Assembly: GCF_017313785.1 (NCBI RefSeq)
Contig: NZ_JAFLNL010000001.1
Span: 62,001-126,000, forward strand
DNA length: 64,000 nucleotides
Direction of reading: 5' to 3'
Source: Flagellimonas aurea
GTDB lineage: Bacteria > Bacteroidota > Bacteroidia > Flavobacteriales > Flavobacteriaceae
The notes under the pieces were generated by a model, which did not search any database, had not been told where the DNA came from, and saw only the letters and a list, made by a program, of their open reading frames with translations. Each line of letters opens with the position of its first letter. Positions within the stretch are counted from its first letter, which is position 1. This document shows, in pieces, positions 26,120 to 34,822 of this stretch. The position numbers and the translations under genes were made by a program.

Positions 26120-27220
26120 TCAAGCCAATACGGGCTCCAAATGAAAGGTTTCCGCAATTTCCTTGTAAACCACTTCGCCCTCAACAACGTTGAGCCCTTT
26201 TTCCAAGGACTTATCCAACTTACAGGCACTACGCCATCCCAGATTAGCCAATTTTAGCACATAGGGCAGTGTTACATTCGTCAAGGCAACAGTAGAAGTA
26301 TAAGGCACTGCCCCTGGCATATTGGCTACACAGTAATGGACCACATCATCAATAATATAGATAGGGTCCTCATGGGTCGTTGGTTTGGTGGTTTCCACGC
26401 ATCCGCCTTGATCTACCGCTACATCTACAATAACGGTTCCTGGATGCATATCCTTGAGCATGTCCCTAGTTATCAAGTTAGGGGCCTTGGCTCCTTTTAA
26501 AAGGACACCACCGATAATTAAATCGTTTGTTTTTATATGTTTTCTGATATTGAACTCGTTCGAAAATCCGGTCACCACATGGCTTGGCATAATGTCGTTC
26601 ACATATCTGAGACGTTTCATGTTCACATCCAAAATGGTTACTTGTGCACCCAATCCTGCTGCCATTTTAGCAGCCTGGATACCTACGGTTCCAGCTCCAA
26701 GGACCAAAACGCGTCCTGGGGACACTCCGGGCACCCCTCCCAAAAGCACCCCTTTGCCTTTCACTGGTTTTTCCAAATATTTGGCTCCCTGCTGAATGGC
26801 CATTCTACCCGCAACTTCGGACATTGGTGTTAATAATGGCAAAGTACCGTCTTCGTCTTCCACGGTTTCATAAGCAATACAAATGGACTTGCTTTTGATC
26901 ATGGCCCTGGTCAATGCCTCACTGGAAGCAAAATGAAAATAGGTGAAGACAATTTGTCCCTCCTGAATCAAATTATACTCCTCGGCAATGGGCTCCTTGA
27001 CCTTAACGATCATATCGCTCATGGCATATACCTGGCCAATCGTATCCAAAATAGTAGCCCCGGCCTGTTGGTAATCCTGATTAAAAAAACCACTTCCCTC
27101 ACCTGCACCGGATTGCACATATACGGTGTGGTTGTTCTTTACCAATTCAAATACTCCGGCTGGCGTCATGCCAACCCGGCTCTCGTTGTTTTTGATTTCT
27201 TTAGGTATACCAACAGTCAT
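26120..27220 (-). CDS. ald: Alanine dehydrogenase
   Basis: 366 residues; NAD-dependent interconversion of alanine and pyruvate plus ammonia. VGIPKEIKNNESRVGMTPAG opens the protein as in the family; the Rossmann loop is VLVLGAGTVGIQAAKMAAGLG, and KVKEPIAEEYNLI plus the MSEVAGRMAIQQGA segment are diagnostic. The start at 27220 (MTVGIPKE) matches the family; an ATG ten codons earlier is possible. The shared ancestry with transhydrogenase alpha subunits is ruled out by length and the missing membrane part. Flanked by terminators, so monocistronic. Confidence 0.94.
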   Translation of the reverse strand: MTVGIPKEIKNNESRVGMTPAGVFELVKNNHTVYVQSGAGEGSGFFNQDYQQAGATILDTIGQVYAMSDMIVKVKEPIAEEYNLIQEGQIVFTYFHFASSEALTRAMIKSKSICIAYETVEDEDGTLPLLTPMSEVAGRMAIQQGAKYLEKPVKGKGVLLGGVPGVSPGRVLVLGAGTVGIQAAKMAAGLGAQVTILDVNMKRLRYVNDIMPSHVVTGFSNEFNIRKHIKTNDLIIGGVLLKGAKAPNLITRDMLKDMHPGTVIVDVAVDQGGCVETTKPTTHEDPIYIIDDVVHYCVANMPGAVPYTSTVALTNVTLPYVLKLANLGWRSACKLDKSLEKGLNVVEGEVVYKEIAETFHLEPVLA

Positions 27221-27336
27221 AACTATGTGTTTTTTGGTTACTGGGGTCAAAGTTGAATAAAAAAATTAGATTAAAACATAAAAATTCGATAAAAAACAGG
27301 GTGTGAAGGTCAAAATAAACGTTTTTTAACATTTAT

Positions 27337-27411
27337 ACCCCTTATTTTATAGGGGTGAAAATATATAAAACGTATATATAATGATTTAACCCTATAATTT
27401 TATGGGTAAAA
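27337..27411. other. Two similar small AT-rich hairpins upstream of ald
   Basis: In the 287-bp gap between ald and leuS, ACCCCT/AGGGGT (27337-27342, 27351-27356) and ACCC-ATA/TAT-GGGT (27389-27392, 27402-27407) each bracket TTATTTTAT-like loops and are preceded by ATTTA. They look like two diverged copies of one element within the ald upstream region. No open frame is seen; the ald promoter must lie in this gap, but I see no convincing -7 box. Confidence 0.35.
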
Positions 27412-27423
27412 CTTGTTTAAAAT

Positions 27424-27453
27424 AAAAAAGCATGCCGGTCGGCATGCTTTTTT
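27424..27453 (-). terminator. Terminator of leuS
   Basis: GCATGCCG (27430-27437), GT, CGGCATGC (27440-27447), flanked by A6 and T6, so the hairpin could work in both directions; it lies 55 bases after the leuS stop. Confidence 0.9.
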
Positions 27454-27507
27454 AGGGGTATTATATGTTTTTGTTAAAAATTTTCGGCTAATAATCCAGT
27501 TTTACGA

Positions 27508-30500
27508 TTAACCTACAATATTCACAATCTTTCCGGGCACTACGATTACCTTTTTAGGGGAACGACCCTGTAATTGCTCTTTTGTTTTTTCGTGGGCCAT
27601 TACAGCGGCCTCGATTTCATCCTTGCCCATATCCAACGGCAACTCCATCTTGAAGCGCATTTTTCCGTTAAAGGAAATAGGATATTCCTTGCTGCTTTCC
27701 ACCAAATACTTTTCCTCAAACTTAGGGAACGGTGCTTCGGCAATGGATTCGGAATGTCCCAAACGACTCCATAGCTCTTCGGCAATATGGGGCGCGTAAG
27801 GCGAAACCAAAATGGCCAATGGTTCCAAAATAGCTTTGCTTGTGCATTTTTGAGCGGTCAGTTCGTTGACGCAGATCATAAAGGTGGACACCGAAGTGTT
27901 GAACGAGAAGTTCTCGATATCTTCTTCTACTTTTTTGATGGTCTTGTGCAGGGTTTTTAGGTTTTCGGCGGTGGGTTCCGCTTCAGTGACGCTTCGACTA
28001 CGCTCAGCATCCGAATCGATAAAGGGAGAATAGAGCTTCCATAATTTTTTAAGGAAGGAATGTACTCCTGTGATACCTGCTGTGTTCCAAGGTTTGGACT
28101 GCTCCAAGGGACCCAAGAACATTTCGTACAAACGCAACGAATCTGCTCCATATTCCTCACAAATGGCATCGGGGTTGACGACATTGTATTTGGATTTGGA
28201 CATTTTTTCGATTTCGCGACTTACAACATAAATATCATTGTCGTCCTCAATTACTTCACCATTCTCTCCTATGAAAATTGCATCTAAATATTCAGGATTT
28301 AATTTTTTAAAAGCTTGCACATCCAATTCATCAGATGCATTTACTAAAGAAACATCAGCATGTATTGTATGTATTGGCACAATAATCTGCCATTGTTTCA
28401 AGTCAAGCTTAGATTTAACATCATCATCAAGGATATCGTAAATCCAACTCTTAATCTGTTCTTCTTTGCTTCTATCCCCAGTTGCAATACCTCTTAAAAC
28501 CTCAATAAAATGATTTCTACTAATTAAAAAAGGTTTTCTAATTGGTTGTTCAATTTCTACTGGATTGCCAAGCTCCGTAAAAAAGTAAGTGACTCTTTGA
28601 ACAAATGCACTAGTCCCCGTAATCATCCCTTGGTTAATCAACTTTTGGGCAAACTCATCTTTGGGCACATAGCCCATATCGAACATAAACTTCTGCCAAA
28701 AACGGGAATATAACAGGTGTCCCGTAGCGTGTTCGCTACCTCCTATGTATAAATCCACATCTTGCCAGTAGTTGATGGCTTCGGGAGAGAAAATAGCATC
28801 ATCATTACGCGGATCCATATACCTATTAAAGTATTGGGAACTTCCTGCCCAACCCGGCATGGTGTTCAACTCCAATGGAAAAACGGTTTTATGGTCAATC
28901 AAATCGTTGGAAACGACTTCATTTGTTTCCGCGTTCCATGCCCACTCAGTGGCGTTGCCCAATGGGGGCTCGCCCGTTTCGGTAGGGAGGTATTTTTCCA
29001 CTTCGGGCAATTGCAAGGGCAAATGCTCCAAATCGATCATTTGCGGCATCCCATCCACATAATATACGGGGAATGGCTCGCCCCAATACCGCTGACGACT
29101 AAATACGGCATCGCGCAAACGGTAATTGACTTTGCCTTCGCCATGACCTATCTTTTCCAACTCGGCAATGATTTTCTTCATGGCATCCTTATAAGATAGT
29201 CCATTCAAAAAGTCAGAATTGGCAATAATTGTACTTTCCTTGTCAGCAAATGCCTCTTCGGAAATATCGACCCCTTCAAAAATGTTGGGGATATCTATAT
29301 TGTAATGTTTGGCAAAATCATAATCACGTTGGTCGCCACAGGGTACGGCCATTACCGCTCCCGTTCCGTAACTGGCCAAAACGTAGTCGCCAATCCAAAT
29401 AGGAATGGGCTCTTTGGTGAACGGATGCTCTGCATAAGCTCCCGTAAACACTCCAGAAATGGTTTTTACATCCGCCATACGGTCACGTTCGGAACGTTTT
29501 GCCGTAGCTTCCACGTAAGCGTCCACCTCAGCTTTTTGTTCAGGTGTAGTGATTTTGTCCACCAATTCGTGTTCTGGAGCCAAGGTCATAAAGCTTACTC
29601 CGAAAATAGTATCAGGCCGGGTAGTGAAGACTTCAATCTCGTAAGGCTTCTCGACTGCGCTCGAAGTGACATCGTCATCCGAAATCACATCTTGGTCGCT
29701 TCGACTACGCTCAGCGTCCAACACATTAAAAGTAACTGATGCGCCCACTGAACGTCCAATCCAGTTGGTCTGGGAATCTTTTAGTGGCTGTGGCCAATCA
29801 ATTTTGTCCAATCCGTCCAACAAACGCTGAGCGTATGCGGTAATGCGCATACTCCATTGTGTCATTTTTTTGCGTACTACGGGATGACCTCCACGTTCGG
29901 AAACTCCGTTTACGATTTCATCATTGGCCAAAACGGTTCCCAAGGCGGGACACCAGTTCACTTCGGTATCCGCCAAATAGGTCAATCTATATTTTAAAAG
30001 AATCTCTTGCTTTTCCTTTTCTGAAAATCTATTCCAAGCGGCGGCATCAAAACTTGGGGTATCATCATCACAAGTTGCTTCGACATCGGTATTTCCTTCT
30101 TTTTCAAAAATGGAGATCAAACTGGAAATGTTTTCCGCTTTGTCCGACTTCTTGTTGTACCACGAATTGAACAATTGGATAAAAATCCATTGCGTCCATT
30201 TATAATATTGTGGGTTGGAGGTACACACTTCGCGGCTCCAATCAAAAGAAAAACCAAGCTGATCTAACTGCTCACGGTATCTGTTGATGTTGTTTTCCGT
30301 AGTGATAGCCGGATGCTGCCCTGTTTGAATCGCATATTGCTCCGCAGGCAACCCAAAGGAATCGTAGCCCATGGGATGCAACACATTGAATCCCTTATGT
30401 CTTTTGTATCGCGAATAGATGTCCGTGGCAATGTAACCTAGTGGGTGCCCTACGTGCAAGCCTGCCCCTGATGGGTAAGGGAACATCGACAATGCATAAA

Positions 30501-30597
30501 ATTTAGGTTTTTCGGAATCGTTGGATGCCTTAAACGTTTCATTTTCTGCCCAATACTTCTGCCATTTGGCCTCAATCTCGCGGAAATCGTAATTCAT
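27508..30597 (-). CDS. leuS: Leucyl-tRNA synthetase (oversized, with in-frame insertions)
   Basis: 1029 residues, longer than I expect for bacterial LeuRS. Catalytic and editing landmarks are intact: MFPYPSGAGLHVGHPLGY (HIGH motif as HVGH), FTTRPDTIFGVSF in the CP1 editing domain, YIGGSEHATGHLLYSRFW and the KMSKS loop in REIEKMSKSKYNVVNPD. Three unusual segments stand out: residues 295-317 and 864-869 are encoded by copies of a short dispersed repeat (AERSRS twice, VTSSAVEK once), and about 670-740 is an AT-rich stretch where the family usually has a short loop. All keep the frame, so the enzyme is probably active. Divergent from ftsX, own promoter. Confidence 0.96.
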   Translation of the reverse strand: MNYDFREIEAKWQKYWAENETFKASNDSEKPKFYALSMFPYPSGAGLHVGHPLGYIATDIYSRYKRHKGFNVLHPMGYDSFGLPAEQYAIQTGQHPAITTENNINRYREQLDQLGFSFDWSREVCTSNPQYYKWTQWIFIQLFNSWYNKKSDKAENISSLISIFEKEGNTDVEATCDDDTPSFDAAAWNRFSEKEKQEILLKYRLTYLADTEVNWCPALGTVLANDEIVNGVSERGGHPVVRKKMTQWSMRITAYAQRLLDGLDKIDWPQPLKDSQTNWIGRSVGASVTFNVLDAERSRSDQDVISDDDVTSSAVEKPYEIEVFTTRPDTIFGVSFMTLAPEHELVDKITTPEQKAEVDAYVEATAKRSERDRMADVKTISGVFTGAYAEHPFTKEPIPIWIGDYVLASYGTGAVMAVPCGDQRDYDFAKHYNIDIPNIFEGVDISEEAFADKESTIIANSDFLNGLSYKDAMKKIIAELEKIGHGEGKVNYRLRDAVFSRQRYWGEPFPVYYVDGMPQMIDLEHLPLQLPEVEKYLPTETGEPPLGNATEWAWNAETNEVVSNDLIDHKTVFPLELNTMPGWAGSSQYFNRYMDPRNDDAIFSPEAINYWQDVDLYIGGSEHATGHLLYSRFWQKFMFDMGYVPKDEFAQKLINQGMITGTSAFVQRVTYFFTELGNPVEIEQPIRKPFLISRNHFIEVLRGIATGDRSKEEQIKSWIYDILDDDVKSKLDLKQWQIIVPIHTIHADVSLVNASDELDVQAFKKLNPEYLDAIFIGENGEVIEDDNDIYVVSREIEKMSKSKYNVVNPDAICEEYGADSLRLYEMFLGPLEQSKPWNTAGITGVHSFLKKLWKLYSPFIDSDAERSRSVTEAEPTAENLKTLHKTIKKVEEDIENFSFNTSVSTFMICVNELTAQKCTSKAILEPLAILVSPYAPHIAEELWSRLGHSESIAEAPFPKFEEKYLVESSKEYPISFNGKMRFKMELPLDMGKDEIEAAVMAHEKTKEQLQGRSPKKVIVVPGKIVNIVG
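27991..28008 (-). repeat. Dispersed short repeat inside leuS (copy 1)
   Basis: GCTTCGACTACGCTCAGC, identical base for base to 29698-29715 and read in the same frame as AERSRS (leuS residues 864-869). The motif resembles the short semi-palindromic TTCGAGCGnAGTCGA elements I know as dispersed repeats in flavobacterial genomes. Confidence 0.75.
28375..28590 (-). other. AT-rich in-frame insertion in leuS
   Basis: About 72 codons (residues ~670-740) between the conserved SAFVQRV and HADVSLVN segments, encoding polar, Ile/Lys/Asp-rich sequence (IEVLRGIATGDRSKEEQIKS, DDDVKSKLDLKQWQ). AT richness extends over about 28240-28620: the line 28321-28380 has 20 G/C in 60, against 31 in 60 at 29461-29520. 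From memory, related enzymes have roughly 20 residues here. It may fold as an extra helical module. Confidence 0.6.
29647..29715 (-). repeat. Dispersed short repeats inside leuS (copies 2 and 3, tandem)
   Basis: Two neighbouring elements: 29698-29715 (identical to the copy at 27991) and 29647-29670, a related semi-palindrome containing TTCTCGACTGCGCTCGAA. Together they encode leuS residues 295-317, inserted just before the TTRPDT motif of the editing domain, in frame. Confidence 0.75.
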
Positions 30598-30622
30598 TGT
30601 TAATCTTGTTCAATTTCGTGTG

Positions 30623-30651
30623 CAAAAATAGGTTTAATCCCCTAAATACAA
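30623..30651 (-). promoter_or_regulatory. Promoter of leuS
   Basis: Minus strand TTG (30651-30649), 18 bases, then TATTTTTG (30630-30623): a full Bacteroidota -33/-7 promoter, 25 bases before the leuS ATG. Confidence 0.6.
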
Positions 30652-30686
30652 TTTACTTTTCTATTTTTACGTACTGATTCTACTAT

Positions 30687-31565
30687 ATGAGCCAATATAT
30701 TGAACGATATCAGCGTCGAAAACTGATCTCCTCCTACTTTTCCGTGGCTTTGAGCATTGCCCTGGTCCTTTTTCTTTTAGGTGTTTTGGGTCTTTTGGTG
30801 CTCAACACCAAAAAATTAGCGGATCACTTTAAGGAGCAGATTACCATTTCGGTGTTTTTGAAGGACAGCGCAAAGCCTGTGGAAATAGATCAGTTGCAAA
30901 AAAGTTTGGCGCTTGCCGAGTACACCAAGTCGGCCGAATACATTTCCAAGGAAGATGCCGCCGAACAATACAGCGAGGATATCGGCGAAAATTTTGAAGA
31001 GTTCTTGGGCTACAATCCGTTGAAAAACTCCATAGATGTGAATTTGAAGGCTGATTTTGTCTCTCCAGAACAAATTGACGAAATCGCAAAGGAACTGGCC
31101 GACAAGGCTTACGTAGACGAAGTGAGCTACGACAAACCGTTGATTTCTCTCCTGAACAACAATGCAAGGAAAATCAGTTTGTGGATTCTGGTAGCCAGTG
31201 CCGTGTTCACACTCATTGCGGTGTTGCTGATCAACAGCTCCATCCGTTTGTCCATTTATTCCAAACGGTTCATCATCAAAACCATGCAGATGGTGGGCGC
31301 TACCAAGACCTTTATCCGAAGACCGTTTATCTGGACCAACATTAAACTAGGGATGGCGGGAGCTTTTGTCGCCTTGATCGGACTTGGTGTTTTGGTGTAC
31401 TATATCGATAAAAATTTCCCTGAACTGAATCTATTGCAAGATTATATTGTTCTCATCATTTTGTTCGTTAGTGTCTTTGGTCTGGGCGTTATTATTTCGT
31501 GGGCCAGCACCCATTTTGCGACACAACGCTTTTTAAACCTGAGAACGGACGATCTTTATTATTAA
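30687..31565 (+). CDS. ftsX: Cell division protein FtsX
   Basis: 292 residues; membrane subunit of the FtsEX complex that controls septal peptidoglycan hydrolases. Topology: cytoplasmic N-terminus, helix at about 20-43, a ~120-residue periplasmic domain (ITISVFLKD, YISKEDAAEQ, NPLKNSIDV), then three helices ending in the cytoplasm. First gene of the ftsX-DUF3098-uppP-truB cluster typical of Bacteroidota; ftsE is elsewhere. Confidence 0.95.
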   Translation: MSQYIERYQRRKLISSYFSVALSIALVLFLLGVLGLLVLNTKKLADHFKEQITISVFLKDSAKPVEIDQLQKSLALAEYTKSAEYISKEDAAEQYSEDIGENFEEFLGYNPLKNSIDVNLKADFVSPEQIDEIAKELADKAYVDEVSYDKPLISLLNNNARKISLWILVASAVFTLIAVLLINSSIRLSIYSKRFIIKTMQMVGATKTFIRRPFIWTNIKLGMAGAFVALIGLGVLVYYIDKNFPELNLLQDYIVLIILFVSVFGLGVIISWASTHFATQRFLNLRTDDLYY

Positions 31566-31574
31566 CTTTGCAGC

Positions 31575-31841
31575 ATGAGCAAGAAAAACAACAACGGTCA
31601 AAAACCTGCCAAAGAGTTTGTTTTCCAAAAGAAAAACTATCTCTTTCTATTTATAGGTATTGCCTTTATTGCCCTTGGATTTATTTTGATGAGCGGTGGT
31701 GGAAGCGACGACCCCGAAGTATTCAATCCCGAGATATACAATTTTAGAAGAATCCGCCTTGCACCGACCTTGATCCTTATCGGTCTTGGCATTCAGGTTT
31801 ACGCCATATTGTTGAATCCTCACAAGAAAAAGAAGGAATAA
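31575..31841 (+). CDS. DUF3098 small membrane protein
   Basis: 88 residues: basic start, FVFQKKNYLFLFIGIAFIAL with a first helix, GGGSDDPEVFNPEIYNFRR loop, second helix (LAPTLILIGLGIQVYAIL) and a lysine tail. This is the DUF3098 pattern found between ftsX and uppP in Bacteroidota. Nine bases after ftsX; its TAA abuts the uppP start. Function unknown, presumably envelope-related. Confidence 0.92.
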   Translation: MSKKNNNGQKPAKEFVFQKKNYLFLFIGIAFIALGFILMSGGGSDDPEVFNPEIYNFRRIRLAPTLILIGLGIQVYAILLNPHKKKKE

Positions 31842-32636
31842 TTGGAATTGATCGACGCCATTATCCTTGGAATCATTCAGGGATTGACCGAATTTTTACC
31901 TGTTTCCTCCAGCGGTCACTTAGAATTGGGAAAAGCCATTTTGGGAGCGCAGGCCGTTCCCGAAGAAAGTTTGTTGTTTACCGTAGTGCTTCATTTTGCG
32001 ACCGCATTGAGCACCTTGGTAGTCTTCCGAAAAGACGTTTTTCATATTCTGAAAGGTCTTTTTCAGTTTAAATGGAACGAGGAAACCCAGTTTTCCTTAA
32101 AAATCATCATCTCCATGATTCCTGCCGCTTTGGTCGGCCTTTTTTTGAATGATTTTATCGAAGTGTTTTTTGATGGTGCCATCGTAATCGTTGGTATTAT
32201 GTTGGTCATCACGGCATTTTTGCTCTATTTGGCCGATTTGGCCAAGACCACCGATAAAAATGTATCCTTCCGAAGTGCTTTTGCCATTGGAATGGCGCAG
32301 GCCGTGGCCATATTGCCTGGAATTTCCCGTAGTGGTGCGACTATTTCGGCAGCCGTACTTTTGGGGGTTGACAAAACAAAATCGGCCCGTTTTTCCTTTT
32401 TGATGGTGGTTCCATTAATCTTGGGGAAAGTGGCCAAAGATGTGATGGGCGGGGACATTACCTTTCATGGCGACCAAGCTGTAGCCATGGGAGCAGGTTT
32501 TATCGCAGCTTTTATCGCAGGTCTTGCTGCTTGTACCTGGATGATCAAATTGGTACGCCAGAGCAAGCTTACCTATTTTGCCATTTATTGTTTGATCGTA
32601 GGGTTGATTGCCCTTGCGTGGAGCATTTGGGGATAG
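31842..32636 (+). CDS. uppP: Undecaprenyl-diphosphatase (BacA-type)
   Basis: 264 residues, about seven membrane helices. Recycles the lipid carrier for peptidoglycan by hydrolysing undecaprenyl pyrophosphate. Signatures GLTEFLPVSSSGHLEL and LPGISRSGATIS are both intact. The start is TTG immediately after the DUF3098 stop; there is no ATG before the conserved DAIILGIIQG, so this unusual start is well supported and implies translational coupling. Confidence 0.95.
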   Translation: MELIDAIILGIIQGLTEFLPVSSSGHLELGKAILGAQAVPEESLLFTVVLHFATALSTLVVFRKDVFHILKGLFQFKWNEETQFSLKIIISMIPAALVGLFLNDFIEVFFDGAIVIVGIMLVITAFLLYLADLAKTTDKNVSFRSAFAIGMAQAVAILPGISRSGATISAAVLLGVDKTKSARFSFLMVVPLILGKVAKDVMGGDITFHGDQAVAMGAGFIAAFIAGLAACTWMIKLVRQSKLTYFAIYCLIVGLIALAWSIWG

Positions 32637-32667
32637 ATCAGTATATTTGCCCCAAAATCCCAAGTTT

Positions 32668-33372
32668 TTGAACACCAAAGAAGATTTTTTAAACGGTCAG
32701 ATTCTTTTGATCGACAAACCGTTGGAATGGACTTCCTTCCAAGCCGTGAATGCGCTCAAATGGGCCATTCGTAAAAAATTCAGTCTTAAAAAGATAAAAA
32801 TCGGTCATGCGGGAACGTTGGATCCATTGGCCACAGGCCTGTTGATTATCTGCACAGGGAAATTCACCAAAAAAATTCCAGAGCTTCAGGGACAGGCAAA
32901 AGAATACACAGGTACCTTCACGTTGGGAGCTACTACACCTTCTTATGATCTGGAGACCGAAGTGAACGAGACCTTTCCCATCGATCACATTACAGATGCA
33001 TCCATAAAAGATGCCACAACACAATTCTTGGGTGAAATTGACCAAGTGCCTCCCATTTTTTCAGCCTTAAAAAAAGATGGAAAGCGGTTGTACGAACTTG
33101 CCCGCGAAGGGAAAGAAGTGGAAATAAAATCACGAAAAATAGAAATATCCGAGTTTGAAATTACCCGAATAGACCTGCCTGAAGTGGATTTTAGGGTAGT
33201 GTGCAGCAAAGGGACCTATATCCGTTCCCTGGCGCACGATTTTGGCAAGGCATTGGGTTCTGGAGCCTATTTATCCGAGCTCCGAAGAACCAAAATAGGT
33301 GATTTCAACGTAAATAATGCTACAAGCCCCAATGTTTTCAAGGAAAACCTTGAAGTAAACGCTTCAACCTAA
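32668..33372 (+). CDS. truB: tRNA pseudouridine-55 synthase
   Basis: 234 residues; makes pseudouridine 55 in the T-arm of tRNAs. LLIDKPLEWTSF, the catalytic Asp in GHAGTLDPLATGLL, YTGTFTLGATTPSYD and the RVVCSKGTYIRSLAHD segment are diagnostic. I place the start at TTG 32668 (fits the family's short N-terminus); an ATG at 32608 would overlap uppP by 29 bases and add 20 unlikely residues. Last gene of the ftsX cluster. Confidence 0.94.
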   Translation: MNTKEDFLNGQILLIDKPLEWTSFQAVNALKWAIRKKFSLKKIKIGHAGTLDPLATGLLIICTGKFTKKIPELQGQAKEYTGTFTLGATTPSYDLETEVNETFPIDHITDASIKDATTQFLGEIDQVPPIFSALKKDGKRLYELAREGKEVEIKSRKIEISEFEITRIDLPEVDFRVVCSKGTYIRSLAHDFGKALGSGAYLSELRRTKIGDFNVNNATSPNVFKENLEVNAST

Positions 33373-33388
33373 AAGGTTGGGATAAAAT

Positions 33389-33396
33389 AATTTTGC
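33389..33396 (+). promoter_or_regulatory. -7 box upstream of the TonB-like gene
   Basis: TAATTTTG, 23 bases before the ATG at 33420; weak support for a separate promoter behind truB. Confidence 0.35.
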
Positions 33397-33419
33397 AAAA
33401 AAGCGGTTATAGATAAACG

Positions 33420-34139
33420 ATGAACTTAAACAAGAACCAGTTATCACTTTTGATTACTTTCTTCTCTATGTCCATAGTGATTTTATTGCTTTTCAATATT
33501 CACTTGGGGGGCGTACAAGAGGATGAATATGTCATTGAAATGAGCCTGGCCGACGAGGACATCGAAAAATTGCTTGAAGAGGAAGAGCAACGATTGGAAG
33601 AAATGGCAGCCAACAGTGACCCCATTAAAAGTCACATGGCCGTGAACGAGACTGCAAAACCCAGCGTTGGCAACCCTGAGCCCTTAAAAACGTTGGAAGA
33701 ACTAATGGAAGAACGGGCCATGAGCAGCGAATCGGGAGAGTATGCCGATAACTCAGGTTTTGAGGACCAACTAAAACAGTTGAAAGCACAACGGGACGAG
33801 AAAAAAGAAAAACTTGGTGAACGCGATGCTCAAAAAGAGGAGTTCACCAATTATTTAAAAGATAGACGTACCTCCATCTCCTATTCTTTGTTGGAAAGAA
33901 ATGCCTACTATCTTCCTCCACCCATCTATACTTGTATTGAAGGCGGTAAGGTTGTGATCAACATTACTGTGGACGAAAATGGATATGTAAACGAGGCCAC
34001 TTTCAACGACAAAAGTTCAGGAACCAGTAATGGTTGTTTAGTGGACAACGCTATCGCTTATGCGCTAAAGGCCCGTTTTAGTCCGGATTCCAAAGCATCA
34101 CAAATAGGGACAATAACCTATTTATTCCAGAGCAAGTAA
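33420..34139 (+). CDS. TonB-C-like membrane-anchored protein
   Basis: 239 residues: one N-terminal membrane helix (LLITFFSMSIVILLLFNIHL), a long acidic/basic helical region (about 40-150, many Glu/Lys/Gln), and a C-terminal domain with TonB-like pattern (GGKVVINITVDENGYVNEATF, then NAIAYALKARFSPDSKASQIGTI). True TonBs have a Pro-rich linker; here it is replaced by a probable coiled coil. It could transduce energy to a receptor or be a structural periplasmic spanner. Its 3' end overlaps the convergent thioredoxin-like gene by 18 bases. Confidence 0.8.
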   Translation: MNLNKNQLSLLITFFSMSIVILLLFNIHLGGVQEDEYVIEMSLADEDIEKLLEEEEQRLEEMAANSDPIKSHMAVNETAKPSVGNPEPLKTLEELMEERAMSSESGEYADNSGFEDQLKQLKAQRDEKKEKLGERDAQKEEFTNYLKDRRTSISYSLLERNAYYLPPPIYTCIEGGKVVINITVDENGYVNEATFNDKSSGTSNGCLVDNAIAYALKARFSPDSKASQIGTITYLFQSK

Positions 34140-34742
34140 GCCCAGTATATCCTCCAAGATATTTTGCCCCTTATTTTTATTGTACCAAACCTGAAGTTCT
34201 TGTTTGAACTCATCTGTCAACTTTCCATGCTCTCTTTTGTAGTCTTCCACCATTTGGGTGGCAATACTAGGTCTTGGACCCCACTCGCCAACGATTTCAT
34301 TATTGACTTTGTCAAACACAATCACTTTGGGAATTGAACGCGCCCCGTTTGTAAGGAAAGTATCCATTAAATCTAGACTTTCATCCCTTAACACAATCTT
34401 TAATGTTATGTTTGGGCTTGCTTCAGCAATTTTATCCATAATCGGCAAACTTGCTGCGGCGTCACCGCACCAGCTTTCGGTAAGTACAAGCAGGATTAAT
34501 TCCTTATCAAGGGACTTTAATTTTTGCCGGACCTCTTCGGAAATCTTGAATGTTTTTTCCCAACGTGACATTCGTTTATCTCCCAATTTGGTATAATTGA
34601 CAAATATTTCAGATTGATAGGGACCGGTGGAACCACCTGTCAAGGCCAACTTGGAAACCAATGCGCGGTAACTTGGGTAATCCATGGCCTTTTGCAGATA
34701 ATCCTGTACTATTTCCAATCTATTCTTCTCCAGTAGTTCCAT
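34122..34742 (-). CDS. Thioredoxin-fold protein with single-cysteine WCGDA motif
   Basis: 206 residues. The thioredoxin-like strand-loop LLVLTESWCGDAAASLPIMDKI replaces the usual WCGPC by WCGDA, so only one active-site Cys remains; the cis-Pro segment is ARSIPKVIVFD. Length and motif fit the cytoplasmic thioredoxin-like family of Bacteroidota and Firmicutes. It could bind or glutathionylate rather than form a dithiol. No signal peptide. Monocistronic. Confidence 0.85.
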   Translation of the reverse strand: MELLEKNRLEIVQDYLQKAMDYPSYRALVSKLALTGGSTGPYQSEIFVNYTKLGDKRMSRWEKTFKISEEVRQKLKSLDKELILLVLTESWCGDAAASLPIMDKIAEASPNITLKIVLRDESLDLMDTFLTNGARSIPKVIVFDKVNNEIVGEWGPRPSIATQMVEDYKREHGKLTDEFKQELQVWYNKNKGQNILEDILGLLALE

Positions 34743-34822
34743 AAAAACATTTTTTCAAAAGTAGCGCCATACATTAAGCTGTTTGGTGACTTTTGTCATT
34801 GGTTGTTTGTTGGATTTAAACC

